64,000 nt of DNA. Source: Acanthosepion lycidas (lineage: Eukaryota; Mollusca; Cephalopoda; Sepiida; Sepiidae). Shown here piece by piece: positions 29,690-42,030 of this stretch (its first letter is position 1; each line of letters begins with the position of its first letter). The notes beneath the pieces were generated by a model. That model saw only the letters and a list, made by a program, of their open reading frames with translations, was not told the origin of the DNA and did no database searches. The stretch lies in contig OZ010600.1 in assembly GCA_963932145.1 (NCBI GenBank), positions 54,998,720 to 55,062,719 of the forward strand, in the 5' to 3' direction. The translations under genes and the position numbers were made by a program.

Positions 29690-30690
29690 AAACAAATAAA
29701 AAAACTTATACTTAACATCAGGAAGGCATATAATGAGGAAAGAGGGCTTTGAAAATTTGATAACCACAGGACAGTTTGAAGGCTAGAAGGACAAAGAAAA
29801 ACCATGCATAACCTACTGTTGTAACATACCTACGGACGATAATGGGTATCTCCCCAATCACATGAATACGGTAGTAAATACTGTATGTTGGTCTGAAGTT
29901 GAAGATTCATCTCCAGCTGTACTGGTCAAATGCTCTGCTTCCGGGCAGAGATGATCCCCAGACGAGGATATGACGAAGGGCAGAGTCTCGTCTCGGGAAA
30001 GAGCTACCCGATCCCGTTGTATACGGGGTCTACGAGGAATTTTTGGCCGAGCCTACGGGCTCGGATACCCCACATTAAAATTCGGCCTGTGCCACTTCTG
30101 ACCACGTGGGCGGTTGATAGATATCCTGCAGTTCGAGATTCGTCTCCAGCTGTACTGGTCAAACGCTCTGCTTCCGGGCAGAGATGATCCCCAGACGAGG
30201 ATATGACGAAGGGCAGAGTCTCGTCTCGGGAAACAGCTACCCGATCCTATTTTATTAGAGGTTCTACAGGGAATTTTTGGTCGTGACTACGGGCTCGGAT
30301 ACCCCACATTAAAATTCGACCGTGTGTCACATCTGACCGCGTGGGCCGATTGGTATATATCCTGAAGTTTGAGAATCATTGTGGAATTCTCTTGACTCAC
30401 TTCTAGTAGTTGACTACTACTATTTCTACGCGCGGCTAGCGAATCTTATACGTGTTTTAAGTGTCCTGGATATTATCGTTCATTACCGACCTTCGTGTGA
30501 TTATTCTATTCGGTAACCTTCCATAGGTTACAACACCTACCGAACGAGTTTGAGTAAATGGATGGCGGAAACCGGTTTAGAAGAGATGGCACGAAGACAA
30601 AATTTATTAAGAGCTACAAGGGACAGGAAGTTGTGGAGATACATGAACGCCAACCTCCTGAAGAGACATGACACAAAGAGGAAGAAGAAG
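29690..30690 (+). pseudogene. RTE-type LINE C-terminal relic split by an LTR
   Basis: 29690-29816 and 30541-30690 together give the same order of blocks as the relic at 19590-19960. LNIRK and GHIMR-like, then TGQFEG-like sequence, precede the gap. NEFE-WMAE-like, LLRATRDRKLW-like and a closing ANLLK-like block follow it. A 719-bp LTR plus a 5-bp duplication interrupts the coding relic. The LINE was already decayed or has decayed since. Confidence 0.6.
29817..30535. mobile_element. Solo LTR with 5-bp target duplication
   Basis: It starts TGTTGTAAC and ends GTTACAACA, so the ends are inverted and TG-CA bounded. CCTAC is duplicated immediately outside (29812-29816 and 30536-30540), and removing one copy plus the LTR restores the RTE LINE sequence. 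Internally, a 233-bp segment is tandemly duplicated (29911-30143 and 30144 to about 30375; CTCCAGCTGTACTGGTCAAA opens each). The 5-bp duplication is typical of Gypsy- and BEL-type elements. Orientation is undetermined. Confidence 0.8.
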
Positions 30691-30779
30691 TAGAAGAAAG
30701 TATATTCCTTTAACGAATACACGAGGCAAATCCTTGCGATATTTTTCTCTATTTCCTCAAAAATTATGTTAGTATGTCA

Positions 30780-31195
30780 TCTCTGCGTAGTGTAGACCTC
30801 CTCAGAGATGAAGAAGAAGAGACTTGTAGCAACAGTAATGTCGTTCTACAGAAGGATGCTGAGGATACGATGTTCTGAACACGTGAGCAACGACGAAGTT
30901 TTAGATAAGATAGAAACAGAAGGGAAGCTTATGCTTAACATCAGGTAGAGACAGTTGAAATTTCTAGGGTACACGAGGAAAGGGGACTTGGAAATTTTGA
31001 TTGCAAGCAAAAGAGACAGAGGAAAACAACATATAACTTAGCCAATGAGTTTTGAGTAAATGGATGGCGGGAAAAGGTTTAGAAGAAATGACACAAAGGC
31101 AAAATTTATTCAGTACTACAAAGGACAGGAAATTGTGGAGAGCCATAATCGCCAACGTACTCATTGTACACAACACATAGAAGTGGAAGAGGAAA
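30780..31195 (+). pseudogene. RTE-type LINE C-terminal relic
   Basis: A longer decayed copy of the same region. FYRRMLRIR-like, EHVSNDEVLDKIE-like, RQLKFLG-like and TKDRKLWRAIIANVLI-like blocks lie in order on the plus strand across shifted frames. It ends just upstream of a TAA microsatellite. Confidence 0.65.
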
Positions 31196-31230
31196 AAAAG
31201 AAGAAAGAATGCTGGAATAAAAGAGTGGAC

Positions 31231-31232
<2 letters not shown>

Positions 31233-31267
<35 letters not shown>

Positions 31268-31842
31268 TGATATGAACACCACCCAGACCCGGCTACAAGA
31301 AACTGGTATGAACACTGCCCACACCCTGTTACAGAGATAGGACCTGTTACAATTCTATGGGACTACACAATACACACTGACAGAACAATCAAAGCCAACC
31401 GCCCAGATATTGTTATTAAAGACCACAAACAAAAACGGTGCCTCCTTATTGATATGGCAGTCCCTGCTGACTGCAATGCATCTTTGAAGATATTCAAAAA
31501 GCTGTCAAAATACAAGGACCTTGAAATAGAAATCTCGAAAATGTGGCATATGGGAACATCAACAATCCCTGTTGTAGTTGGAGCCCTATGACTGGTTGGA
31601 AAAGATTCCAGTAGACTAATTGAAGGGATTCCTGGAAGTCCATGCATCAAAGAGAAACAAAAAATTGTTCTGACAAATACAGCCCACACTTTACGAAAGG
31701 CTTTATCTATGTAATTTTTTTTTCTTTTTTTTTTGTCAGTGTTTTTTTTTTTTTTTTTTTGTCAGTGTTATGATGCCATTTCTAACCTTAGGTCCCTGGG
31801 CGTGACCCGGAAAGAAATGTGTAAACACCAGAAATCAAAGGA

Positions 31843-31896
<54 letters not shown>
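31233..31896 (+). mobile_element. Dong/R4-like LINE copy flanked by (TAA)n on both sides
   Basis: An AAT tract at 31233-31266 is followed by the C-terminal coding relic on the plus strand. It includes RTIKANRPDIVIKDHKQ-like nuclease residues, and later KMWHMGTSTIPVVVGAL before a stop. The family 3' UTR (CTTTATCTATGTAA, TTAGGTCCCTGGGC) comes next, and another AAT tract (about 31843-31896) closes it. Being bracketed by TAA repeats at both ends is direct support for TAA targeting. A duplicated TTTTTTGTCAGTGTT block sits in its 3' UTR. Confidence 0.75.
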
Positions 31897-31897
<1 letters not shown>

Positions 31898-31904
31898 GTA
31901 GATT

Positions 31905-32350
31905 AACCAATTGGTTTACACGGTAGACATTAATAATGCAGAGAGGCTTCATCAAAATATTATGGGGACCTGCGAAATCTTTCGATACCGTGTGGGAGTA
32001 TCTGAAAAGGTCCACCAGCCAATGATTCGACGGGTGCATACGTGGGTAGAAGCCAACGGAGGACATTTAGAACATTGCTGTGGTGATATACAACGATGTC
32101 CTTTTGGCCATATATTTATCTGGACATTTTACATTGTTTTGGCGCCACAAAGTTTGTAAAAGTATTTTTGAATTGTATCTTGGATTGTACATTTGACATC
32201 ATCCACCGCCAACTTTAAATTAATAAATCAAAGACGAAGGATTTGTTGACATATGTATATATTTTCTTTTGATCTTGCTTTGAGGGTAGGAACTCCACCC
32301 CCCCATCACCACTACCCAAGTTTTTAAAATAATTTATAAACACCCTGTAT
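31905..32350 (+). mobile_element. Mariner-superfamily transposon 3' relic
   Basis: The frame 31911-32159 includes RLHQNIMGTCEIFRYRVGVS and IRRVHTWVEANGGHLEHC, the extreme C-terminus of a transposase related to that at 25006-25356. The non-coding remainder ends at AAACACCCTGTATA (about 32338-32351), a terminal-repeat-like sequence. All catalytic residues lie upstream and are missing. Confidence 0.6.
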
Positions 32351-32637
32351 ATAGAGACCTAAGGTTAGAAATGGCATCATGACACTTTCCACTGAAAAAT
32401 GTACATAGATAAAGCCCTAAAGTGTGGGCTGTACTTGTGAGAACAATTTTTTGTATTTCTTTGAGGCATGGACTTCCAGGAATCCCTTCAATTAGTCTAC
32501 TGGAATTTTATCCAACCAATCCTAAGGCTCCAATTACAAGAGGGATTCTTGATGTTCCCATATGCCACATTTTTGAGATTCATTATTATTATTGTTATTA
32601 TTATTATTATTATTTGAATTAATTATTATTTATTTTT
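32351..32637 (-). mobile_element. Dong/R4-like LINE 3' fragment with (TTA)n
   Basis: About 230 bp of the family 3' end in minus orientation (GGCATGGACTTCCAGGAATC), then an ATT tract at about 32584-32627. It faces the plus-strand copy at 31233-31896 across the mariner relic. Confidence 0.7.
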
Positions 32638-32890
32638 ATCATGAGGAGCTCTTCGCTAGGGTGCCTAAATTCTTTCAGTTTAAGTGCAGTACTACAATGG
32701 TGGGGGTCTCACCAATTTACGGAGGAGGTGGCTAGATGTAACTGTAAATTCTATGCTAACAGTTTCCTTCCTCGCACTTCTCGCTTGTGGAACACACTTC
32801 CGACTCCCTGCTTTCCAACCAACTTTAATTTGCAAAAATTTAAATGCAATGTCAATCTTTATCTACTGTACTCCTGATTACTCTTCCTTT
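32638..32890 (+). pseudogene. CR1/Jockey-type LINE 3' coding fragment
   Basis: DEELFARVPKFFQFKCSTT then, after a frameshift, CKFYANSFLPRTSRLWNTLP and LQKFKCNVNLYLLYS. The order and residues match 53735-54355 and 15935-16345. It is 5'-truncated directly at an ATT tract. Confidence 0.65.
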
Positions 32891-33029
32891 GTTCTAGCCC
32901 CTTGCAATTGTTCCAGTTTCTATCTTTTTATTTCAATGGCTTTACTGCCTTCTTTGAGGATGAACTCGATTTTTTTAAATATCATTATTTTATGCATATT
33001 AATTCTATTTCTTTATTATTTTAAAACTA
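32891..33029. other. Unassigned AT-rich DNA
   Basis: Likely the 3' UTR of the preceding LINE fragment. No other feature is seen. Confidence 0.35.
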
Positions 33030-33760
33030 GCAGCATGACCCGGCGTTGCCCGGGCTTGATTCAAAAATTGTACCACTCATACAGCAATCGCTATCACTTG
33101 ACTTAAAATGTTTTTGCCTCTCCTTGCCTTTAAAGGAGTGCCCTTTGCCGTGCTGATGTTGCTACATGCCTTATTTCTTGCCTATCTCACACTACGAATT
33201 TTTTCTAAGCTCTATATTAAACATTTAATCTGTTACGAAAAAAGGACTAAACAAAATGAACACAAAACGATCAGCTTTTAAAAAAGAACTCGTAACTGGA
33301 TAAATCCGAATGAAAAAAGAATGTTAACAACAAATACTTTTTCACACACAACCCAGTTCTACGGAATCATAATCAACGTTGAGTTTAAGCAAGCGAATGA
33401 GCCAATTGGAGTAAAGTGCCATGCAGATTTAAATTTTTCCCACTTGTGACGAATGCAGCTATCGATTTTTTTGCATGATAGTTAACATTCGTGTCAGTCA
33501 GCTGTTGGCTCTCACGCTGGCCAATAGAATCTTCCTGCCTATTCATGGTAGCCAGCTATAGGCTCTCACTCTGGCCAGTAGAAAATGACCGCAAACTACA
33601 TGAAAAGTGCCATAGAAGCATGAAAAAATCGATTATTTCCACTATCGATGGGAGTTGAGAAATGCAAAGTCGGTCTTGGCCTTGAAGCTAACTTGGAGCA
33701 TGTGCATGTAAATTTTGGTGCAAATCCGTCGAAAATTGCAGCCGTGCATTCGTTACACAG

Positions 33761-33802
<42 letters not shown>

Positions 33803-33840
33803 CCTGCCTTTTATAGATAGAGATACACATATTGTCTGTT
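33030..33840 (+). repeat. Dispersed repeat with GCGTTGCCCGGG head and (CA)n tail
   Basis: It opens with CATGACCCGGCGTTGCCCGG (about 33035) and closes with an AC run (33759-33800) and CCTGCCTTTTATAGATAGAG. I recognise this head-tail combination as a dispersed element found in several invertebrate genomes, but I cannot name its class with certainty. A 60-bp internal near-duplication (GGCTCTCACGCTGGCCAATA and GGCTCTCACTCTGGCCAGTA) lies at 33500-33590. No coding frame is convincing. Confidence 0.45.
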
Positions 33841-33910
33841 TAGAATTATTTTGCCCTGTTCGTTTTTTTGTTGTTATTGTTTATTTAACATAGACAGATA
33901 ATGAATAGAC

Positions 33911-33974
<64 letters not shown>

Positions 33975-34003
33975 GGAAGAAACTGGAGTAAATATGAAAA
34001 GAC

Positions 34004-34063
<60 letters not shown>

Positions 34064-34092
34064 GGAAAAAACTGGAGTAAATATGAAAAGAC

Positions 34093-34136
<44 letters not shown>

Positions 34137-34165
34137 GGAAAAAACTGGAGTAAATATGAAAAGAC

Positions 34166-34217
<52 letters not shown>

Positions 34218-34246
34218 GGAAAAAACTGGAGTAAATATGAAAAGAC

Positions 34247-34306
<60 letters not shown>

Positions 34307-34335
34307 GGAAAAAACTGGAGTAAATATGAAAAGAC

Positions 34336-34395
<60 letters not shown>

Positions 34396-34424
34396 GGAAA
34401 AAACTGGAGTAAATATGAAAAGAC

Positions 34425-34484
<60 letters not shown>

Positions 34485-34513
34485 GGAAAAAACTGGAGTA
34501 AATATGAAAAGAC

Positions 34514-34560
<47 letters not shown>

Positions 34561-34564
34561 CATT

Positions 34565-34608
<44 letters not shown>

Positions 34609-34612
34609 CATT

Positions 34613-34673
<61 letters not shown>

Positions 34674-34702
34674 GGAAAAAACTGGAGTAAATATGAAAAG
34701 AC

Positions 34703-34766
<64 letters not shown>

Positions 34767-34795
34767 GGAAAAAACTGGAGTAAATATGAAAAGAC

Positions 34796-34842
<47 letters not shown>
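33911..34842. repeat. Composite GATA satellite
   Basis: (GATA)n blocks separated about seven times by AAGGAAAAAACTGGAGTAAA plus TATGAAAAGACATA. Two short CATTGATA interruptions lie at 34560 and 34609. The 384-codon and similar minus frames encode Leu-Ser-Ile-Tyr repeats and are not genes. Confidence 0.95.
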
Positions 34843-34843
<1 letters not shown>

Positions 34844-35053
34844 TGAACAGCCATGCATACATTCATTGAATGAACAAACTGGCGTAAATAAACGCAACTT
34901 GATAGCAGATCTTTTCATGAACTTAAATAAATTTGTCGACCACTCTTTCACAAAACTTCCGCTCCCGTCAGTAGCAACATTAACCCAAAGGATATATGAA
35001 ACTATCTTAACCTTCGATTTTAAAGACCAAAACATTCAGATGGAATCTAAATA
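34843..35053. other. No gene recognised
   Basis: Short unique sequence between the GATA satellite and a mariner MITE. Confidence 0.4.
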
Positions 35054-35126
35054 TTAGGTTGGTGCAAAAATAATGACGTACGTCAAAAAACGACATTATT
35101 ACGTCATTATTTTTGCACCAACCTAA
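35054..35126. mobile_element. MADE1-like mariner MITE 4
   Basis: A 73-bp palindrome with TTAGGTTGGTGCAAAA ends, TA on each side and centre GACGTACGTC. It is the same family as the three copies at 11.9-12.3 kb. Confidence 0.9.
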
Positions 35127-35725
35127 TAGCTTCATAGCCCATCTTCACGCTCATGTAGCAGTCTAGAAATACCCAATTATTACTTTTTTTACGTAAGATC
35201 ATCGAATTCAGGTAGACATCGTTCAGATTAAATAAATCAGACGACACAAGTAGCCATTTTGCTGTGGTGCCGAGCTTAACAAAAAACACAGCTCCGTTTG
35301 TCACGTGTTCTTTCACTTTCAAATTCCTCCACGAATAACAAAAAAAAAATGGACAATTTAAGCGTTGAGCATAAAGAGAAGATAAAAAAGTAAACGAGCC
35401 TTCGCGCATTGAACCGATCTGGTCTTCTCGCGCTTCCAGTTGAAATCTGGTGTTTATATTAAAAGTTCTTTTGTCTTGGCGACGGAAAACATAATATCAG
35501 ACGGTAAGTTGAGCACAAGAAGTGTCACTTAGGAATGTACTTTCGCAGACGACAACATTCTAATAAAAGCCAGTTAGACGGAACCTCTCACTTATCACTG
35601 CACACAGCTAGTCCGCCAAGTAAAGTAGACCGACTGTGTATCGAGAGTAGTGGGAATCAGGATCCCAAATGTATTTTGTTCGGCGGAAGATTGGAGTCGT
35701 GTCGGGCAGCATCTCTGGGGTGAGT
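35127..35725. other. No gene recognised
   Basis: Unassigned sequence between the MITE and the giant purine-rich satellite. A 100-codon minus frame (35107-35409) has no recognisable motif. Confidence 0.45.
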
Positions 35726-36124
35726 GAAGAAGAAGAAGAAGAAGAAGAAGAAGAAGAAGAAGAAGAAGAATGGATAGATGGAGGGTAGAAGGGGGAAGAA
35801 TAGAAATAAAAACATGAAGAAAAGATGTTGCAAAAATAAAGGAAAAGAAGAAGAAGAAGATTAAGAAGAAAAAGAAGAAGAATATTGAATGAAAGGAAAA
35901 AAATAGAAGAATGAAGAAAGGGTGATGAAATAAAAGAAGAAAAGAAGACATATGGAAGGTGGAGGAATTGAAGAAGAAGAAGAAGAAGAAGAAGAAGAAG
36001 AAGAAGGAGAAGAAGAAGAAGAAAATGAATAAATGAATGAATGAAAGGAGAAATAATAGAAAAATTAAGAAGAAGAAGAAGAAGAAAATGAATGAATGAA
36101 TGAAAGGAGAAATAATAGAAAAAT

Positions 36125-36155
<31 letters not shown>

Positions 36156-36645
36156 AAGAAGAAGAAGAAGAAGAAGAAGAAAATGAATAAATGAATGAAT
36201 GAAAGGAGAAATAATAGAAAAATTAAGAAGAAGAAGAAGAAGAAGAAGAAGAAATGAATGAATGAATGAAAGGAGAAATAATAGAAAAATTAAGAAGAAG
36301 AAGAAGAAGAAGAAGAAAATGAATAAATGAATGAATGAAAGGAGAAATAATAGAAAAATTAAGAAGAAGAAGAAGAAGAAAATGAATGAATGAATGAAAG
36401 GAGAAATAATAGAAAAATTAAGAAGAAGAAGAAGAAGAAGAACAAGAAGAAGAAGAAGAAGAAGAAAATGAATAAATGAATGAATGAAAGGAGAAAAAAT
36501 AGAAAAATTAAGAAGAAGAAGAAGAAGGAGAAGAAGAAGAAGAAAATGAATAAATGAATGAATGAAAGGAGAAATAATAGAAAAATTAAGAAGAAGAAGA
36601 AGAAGAAAATGAATGAATGAATGAAAGGAGAAATAATAGAAAAAT

Positions 36646-36676
<31 letters not shown>

Positions 36677-36732
36677 AAGAAGAAGAAGAAAATGAATAAA
36701 TGAATGAATGAAAGGAGAAATAATAGAAAAAT

Positions 36733-36763
<31 letters not shown>

Positions 36764-37026
36764 AAGAAATGAATGAATGAATGAAAGGAGAAATAATAGA
36801 AAAATTAAGAAGAAGAAGAAGAAGAAGAAGAAAATGAATAAATGAATGAATGAAAGGAGAAATAATAGAAAAATTAAGAAGAAGAAGAAGAAGAAAATGA
36901 ATGAATGAATGAAAGGAGAAATAATAGAAAAATTAAGAAGAAGAAGAAGAAGAAGAAGAACAAGAAGAAGAAGAAGAAGAAGAAAATGAATAAATGAATG
37001 AATGAAAGGAGAAAAAATAGAAAAAT

Positions 37027-37057
<31 letters not shown>

Positions 37058-37096
37058 AAATGAATGAATGAATGAAAGGAGAAAAAATAGAAAAAT

Positions 37097-37127
<31 letters not shown>

Positions 37128-37360
37128 ACGAAGAAGAAAATGAATAAATGAATGAATGAAAGGAGAAATAATAGAAAAATTAAGAAGAAGAAGAAGAAGA
37201 AAAAATGAATGAATGAATGAAAGGAGACATAATAGAAAAATTAAGAAGAAGAAGAAGAAGAAGAAGAAATGAATGAATGAATGAAAGGAGAAATAATAGA
37301 AAAATTAAGAAGAAGAAGAAGAAGAAAATGAATGAATGAAAGAAGAAATAATAGAAAAAT

Positions 37361-37391
<31 letters not shown>

Positions 37392-37430
37392 AAATGAATG
37401 AATGAATGAAAGGAGAAATAATAGAAAAAT

Positions 37431-37461
<31 letters not shown>

Positions 37462-37509
37462 AAGAAGAAGAAATGAATGAATAAATGAAAGGAGAAAAAA
37501 TAGAAAAAT

Positions 37510-37540
<31 letters not shown>

Positions 37541-37605
37541 AAGAAGAAGAAGAAGAAGAAGAAAATGAATAAATGAATGAATGAAAGGAGAAATAATAGA
37601 AAAAT

Positions 37606-37636
<31 letters not shown>

Positions 37637-37767
37637 AAGAAGAAGAAGAAGAAGAAGAAGAAGAAGAAATGAATGAATGAATGAAAGGAGAAATAATAGA
37701 AAAATTAAGAAGAAGAAGAAGAAGAAGAAAATGAATGAATGAATGAAAGGAGAAAAAATAGAAAAAT

Positions 37768-37798
<31 letters not shown>

Positions 37799-38272
37799 AA
37801 GAAAATGAATGAATGAATGAAAGGAGAAATAATAGAAAAATTAAGAAGAAGAAGAAGAAGAAGAAAATGAATGAATGAAAGACGAAATAATAGAAAAATT
37901 AAGAAGAAGAAGAAGAAGAAGAAGAAATGAATGAATGAATGAATGAAAGGAGAAATAATAGAAAAATTAAGAAGAAGAAGAAGAAGAAGAAAATGAATGA
38001 ATGAAAGAAGAAATAATAGAAAAATTAAGAAGAAGAAGAAGAAGAAGAAGAAGAAATGAATGAATGAATGAAAGGAGAAATAATAGAAAAATTAAGAAGA
38101 AGAAGAAGAAAATGAATAAATGAATGAATGAAAGGAGAAATAATAGAAAAATTAAGAAGAAGAAGAAGAAGAAGAGGAAAATGAATAAATGAATGAATGA
38201 AAGACGAAATAATAGAAAAATTAAGAAGAAGAAGAATATATGAATGAATGAAAGGAGAAAAAATAGAAAAAT

Positions 38273-38303
<31 letters not shown>

Positions 38304-39050
38304 AAGAAGAAGATGAAAATGAATAAATGAATGAATGAAAGGAGAAATAATAGAAAAATTAAGAAGAAGAAGAAGAAGAAGAAATGAATGAATGAATGAA
38401 AGGAGAAAAAATAGAAAAATTAAGAAGAAGAAGAAGAAGAAGAAGAAGAAATGAATGAATGAATGAAAGGAGAAATAATAGAAAAATTAAGAAGAAGAAG
38501 AAGAAATGAATGAATGAATGAATGAAAGGAGAAATAATAGAAAAATTAAGAAGAAGAAGAAGAAGAAAATGAATGAATGAATGAATGAAAGGAGAAATAA
38601 TAGAAAAATTAAGAAGAAGAAGAAGAAATGAATGAATGAATGAATGAAAGGAGAAATAATAGAAAAATTAAGAAGAAGAAGAAGAAGAAGAAATGAATGA
38701 ATGAATGAAAGGAGAAATAATAGAAAAATTAAGAAGAAGAAGAAGAAGAAGAAGAAGAAATGAATGAATGAATGAAAGGAGAAATAATAGAAAAATTAAG
38801 AAGAAGAAGAAGAAGAGGAAAATGAATAAATGAATGAATGAAAGACGAAATAATAGAAAAATTAAGAAGAAGAAGAAGAAGAAGAAGAAATGAATGAATG
38901 AATGAAAGGAGAAATAATAGAAAAATTAAGAAGAAGAAGAAGAAGAAGAAATGAATGAATGAATGAAAGGAGAAATAATAGAAAAATTAAGAAGAAGAAG
39001 AAGAGGAAAATGAATAAATGAATGAATGAAAGACGAAATAATAGAAAAAT

Positions 39051-39081
<31 letters not shown>

Positions 39082-39143
39082 AAGAAGAAGAAGAAGAAGA
39101 AAATGAATAAATGAATGAATGAAAGGAGAAATAATAGAAAAAT

Positions 39144-39174
<31 letters not shown>

Positions 39175-39282
39175 AAATGAAAGAATGAATGAAAGGAGAA
39201 ATAATAGAAAAATTAAGAAGAAGAAGAAGAAGAAGAAGAAAATGAATAAATGAATGAATGAAAGGAGAAATAATAGAAAAAT

Positions 39283-39313
<31 letters not shown>

Positions 39314-39360
39314 AAGAAAATGAATAAATGAATGAATGAAAGGAGAAATAATAGAAAAAT

Positions 39361-39391
<31 letters not shown>

Positions 39392-39832
39392 AAGAAGAAG
39401 AAGAAGAAGAAGAAAATGAATGAATGAATGAATGAAAGGAGAAATAATAGAAAAATTAAGAAGAAGAAGAAGAAATGAATGAATGAATGAATGAAAGGAG
39501 AAATAATAGAAAAATTAAGAAGAAGAAGAAGAAGAAGAAGAAGAAATGAATGAATGAATGAATGAAAGGAGAAATAATAGAAAAATTAAGAAGAAGAAGA
39601 AGAAGAAGAAATGAATGAATGAATGAAAGGAGAAATAATAGAAAAATTAAGAAGAAGAAGAAGAGGAAAATGAATAAATGAATGAATGAAAGACGAAATA
39701 ATAGAAAAATTAAGAAGAAGAAGAAGAAGAAGAAATGAATGAATGAATGAAAGGAGAAATAATAGAAAAATTAAGAAGAAGAAGAAGAAGAAGAAATGAA
39801 TGAATGAATGAAAGGAGAAATAATAGAAAAAT

Positions 39833-39863
<31 letters not shown>

Positions 39864-39925
39864 AATAAGAAGAAGAAGAAGAAAATGAATAAATGAATGA
39901 ATGAAAGGAGAAATAATAGAAAAAT

Positions 39926-39956
<31 letters not shown>

Positions 39957-40061
39957 AAGAAATGAAAGAATGAATGAAAGGAGAAATAATAGAAAAATTA
40001 AGAAGAAGAAGAAGAAGAAAATGAATAAATGAATGAATGAAAGGAGAAATAATAGAAAAAT

Positions 40062-40092
<31 letters not shown>

Positions 40093-40148
40093 AAGAAGAA
40101 GAAGAAAATGAATAAATGAATGAATGAAAGGAGAAATAATAGAAAAAT

Positions 40149-40179
<31 letters not shown>

Positions 40180-40224
40180 AAGAAGAAATGAATGAATGAA
40201 TGAAAGGAGAAATAATAGAAAAAT

Positions 40225-40255
<31 letters not shown>

Positions 40256-40375
40256 AAGAAGAAGAAGAAAATGAATAAATGAATGAATGAAAGGAGAAAT
40301 AATAGAAAAATTAAGAAGAAGAAGAAGAAGAAGAAATGAATGAATGAATGAAAGGAGAAATAATAGAAAAATTAA

Positions 40376-40407
<32 letters not shown>

Positions 40408-40652
40408 AGAAGAAAATGAATAAATGAATGAATGAAAGGAGAAAAAATAGAAAAATTAAGAAGAAGAAGAAGAAGAAGAAGAAGAAATGAATGAATGAAT
40501 GAAAGGAGAAATAATAAAAAAATTAAGAAGAAGAAGAAGAAGAAGAAAATGAATAAATGAATGAATGAAAGGAGAAATAATAGAAAAATTAAGAAGAAGA
40601 AGAAGAGGAAAATGAGTAAATGAATGAATGAAAGGAGAAATAATAGAAAAAT

Positions 40653-40683
<31 letters not shown>

Positions 40684-41126
40684 AAGAAGAAGAAAATGAA
40701 TAAATGAATGAATTAAAGGAGAAATAATAGAAAAATTAAGAAGAAGAAGAAGAAGAAAATGAATGAATGAATGAATGAAAGAAGAAACAATAGAAAAATT
40801 AAGAAGAAGAAGAAGAAGAAGAAGAAAATGAATAAATGAATGAATGAAAGGAGAAATAATAGAAAAATTAAGAAGAAGAAGAAGAAGAAGAAGAAAATGA
40901 ATGAATGAATGAATGAAAGGAGAAATAATAGAAAAATTAAGAAGAAGAAGAAGAAGAAGAAAATGAATGAATGAATGAATGAAAGGAGAAATAATAGAAA
41001 AATTAAGAAGAAGAAGAAGAAAATGAATGAATGAATGAATGAAAGTAGAAATAATAGAAAAATTAAGATGAAGAAGAAGAAGAAAATGAATGAATGAATG
41101 AATGAAAGAAGAAACAATAGAAAAAT

Positions 41127-41157
<31 letters not shown>

Positions 41158-41324
41158 AAGAAGAAGAAATGAATGAATGAAAGGAGAAATAATAGAAAAA
41201 TTAAGAAGAAGAAGAAGAAAATGAATAAATGAATGAATGAAAGGAGAAATAATAGAAAAATTAAGAAGAAGAAGAAGAAGAAAATGAATGAATGAATGAA
41301 TGAAAGAAGAAACAATAGAAAAAT

Positions 41325-41355
<31 letters not shown>

Positions 41356-41408
41356 AAGAAGAAGAAGAAGAAGAAATGAATGAATGAAAGGAGAAATAAT
41401 AGAAAAAT

Positions 41409-41439
<31 letters not shown>

Positions 41440-41508
41440 AAGAATGAATGAATGAATGAATGAATGAAGGGAGAAATAATAAAAAAAATCATGAAGAAGA
41501 AGAAGAAA
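35726..41508. repeat. 5.8-kb purine-rich satellite
   Basis: A variable (GAA)n block alternates with ATGAATGAATGAATGAA-type blocks and a well-conserved core, AGGAGAAATAATAGAAAAAT followed by TAAG. Unit length varies from about 45 to 90 bp because of the GAA and TGAA runs. From total length I estimate around 80-90 units. Variants such as AAGACGAAATAATAG, AGGAGAAAAAATAG and single substitutions (GAACAAG, GAGGAAA) recur in separated blocks, indicating multi-unit duplication. The 259-codon minus frame at 40713-41492 is Phe/Leu repeat translation. Confidence 0.95.
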
Positions 41509-41942
41509 GTTCTTTTCCCACTTGTTTTATCCCGTCAAACTGCCAATGACGAGATGCCTATGCCGTCTGGGAATAATTTAAGTTGTCGTTTTTCCCGTCA
41601 TAGTGCAATCGGCAGAAATGTAGGACGTGAAAACGTTGTACGCATTTAAACGCTGGGGAGTTTAATTACTTCAGATCGTTTTCTTTACAATAATGTAGTG
41701 AGATTGGATAACTGTGAAAATTTGTGTTCCTCTCAAACGTAGCAGGCAATTCACTCGTCTGTTTTTTTTTTTCTTACCAAACGTCCGTCATATTCAGTTT
41801 TCACAACTGCATCGCAGATTGTGTGTGAGTAATTGGCAATACACAAACCTCTTTTCTCATCATGACTGTTATAAAACAGAACGAAAGTGTAAAGGGCTAC
41901 ATTTAGTGTTAATTACTGAGTTAAATATGAATGAGATAGGAA
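41509..41942. other. No gene recognised
   Basis: Unique sequence with short frames and no family match. Confidence 0.45.
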
Positions 41943-41952
41943 CATACATACA

Positions 41953-42028
<76 letters not shown>
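41943..42028. repeat. (CATA)n-(TA)n microsatellite
   Basis: CATA repeats at 41943-41980 run directly into (TA)n, which abuts a Penelope-like coding relic. Confidence 0.95.

Positions 42029-42029
<1 letters not shown>

Positions 42030-42030
<1 letters not shown>

Noticed and set aside
33874-35035. Three overlapping minus frames of 325-384 codons
   Set aside because: Overlap in different frames across a GATA satellite; composition is repeat translation with no start context or domain.
40713-41492. 259-codon Phe/Leu-rich frame resembling a membrane protein
   Set aside because: It is the complement of the (GAA)n satellite; the hydrophobic pattern simply reflects TTC codons.
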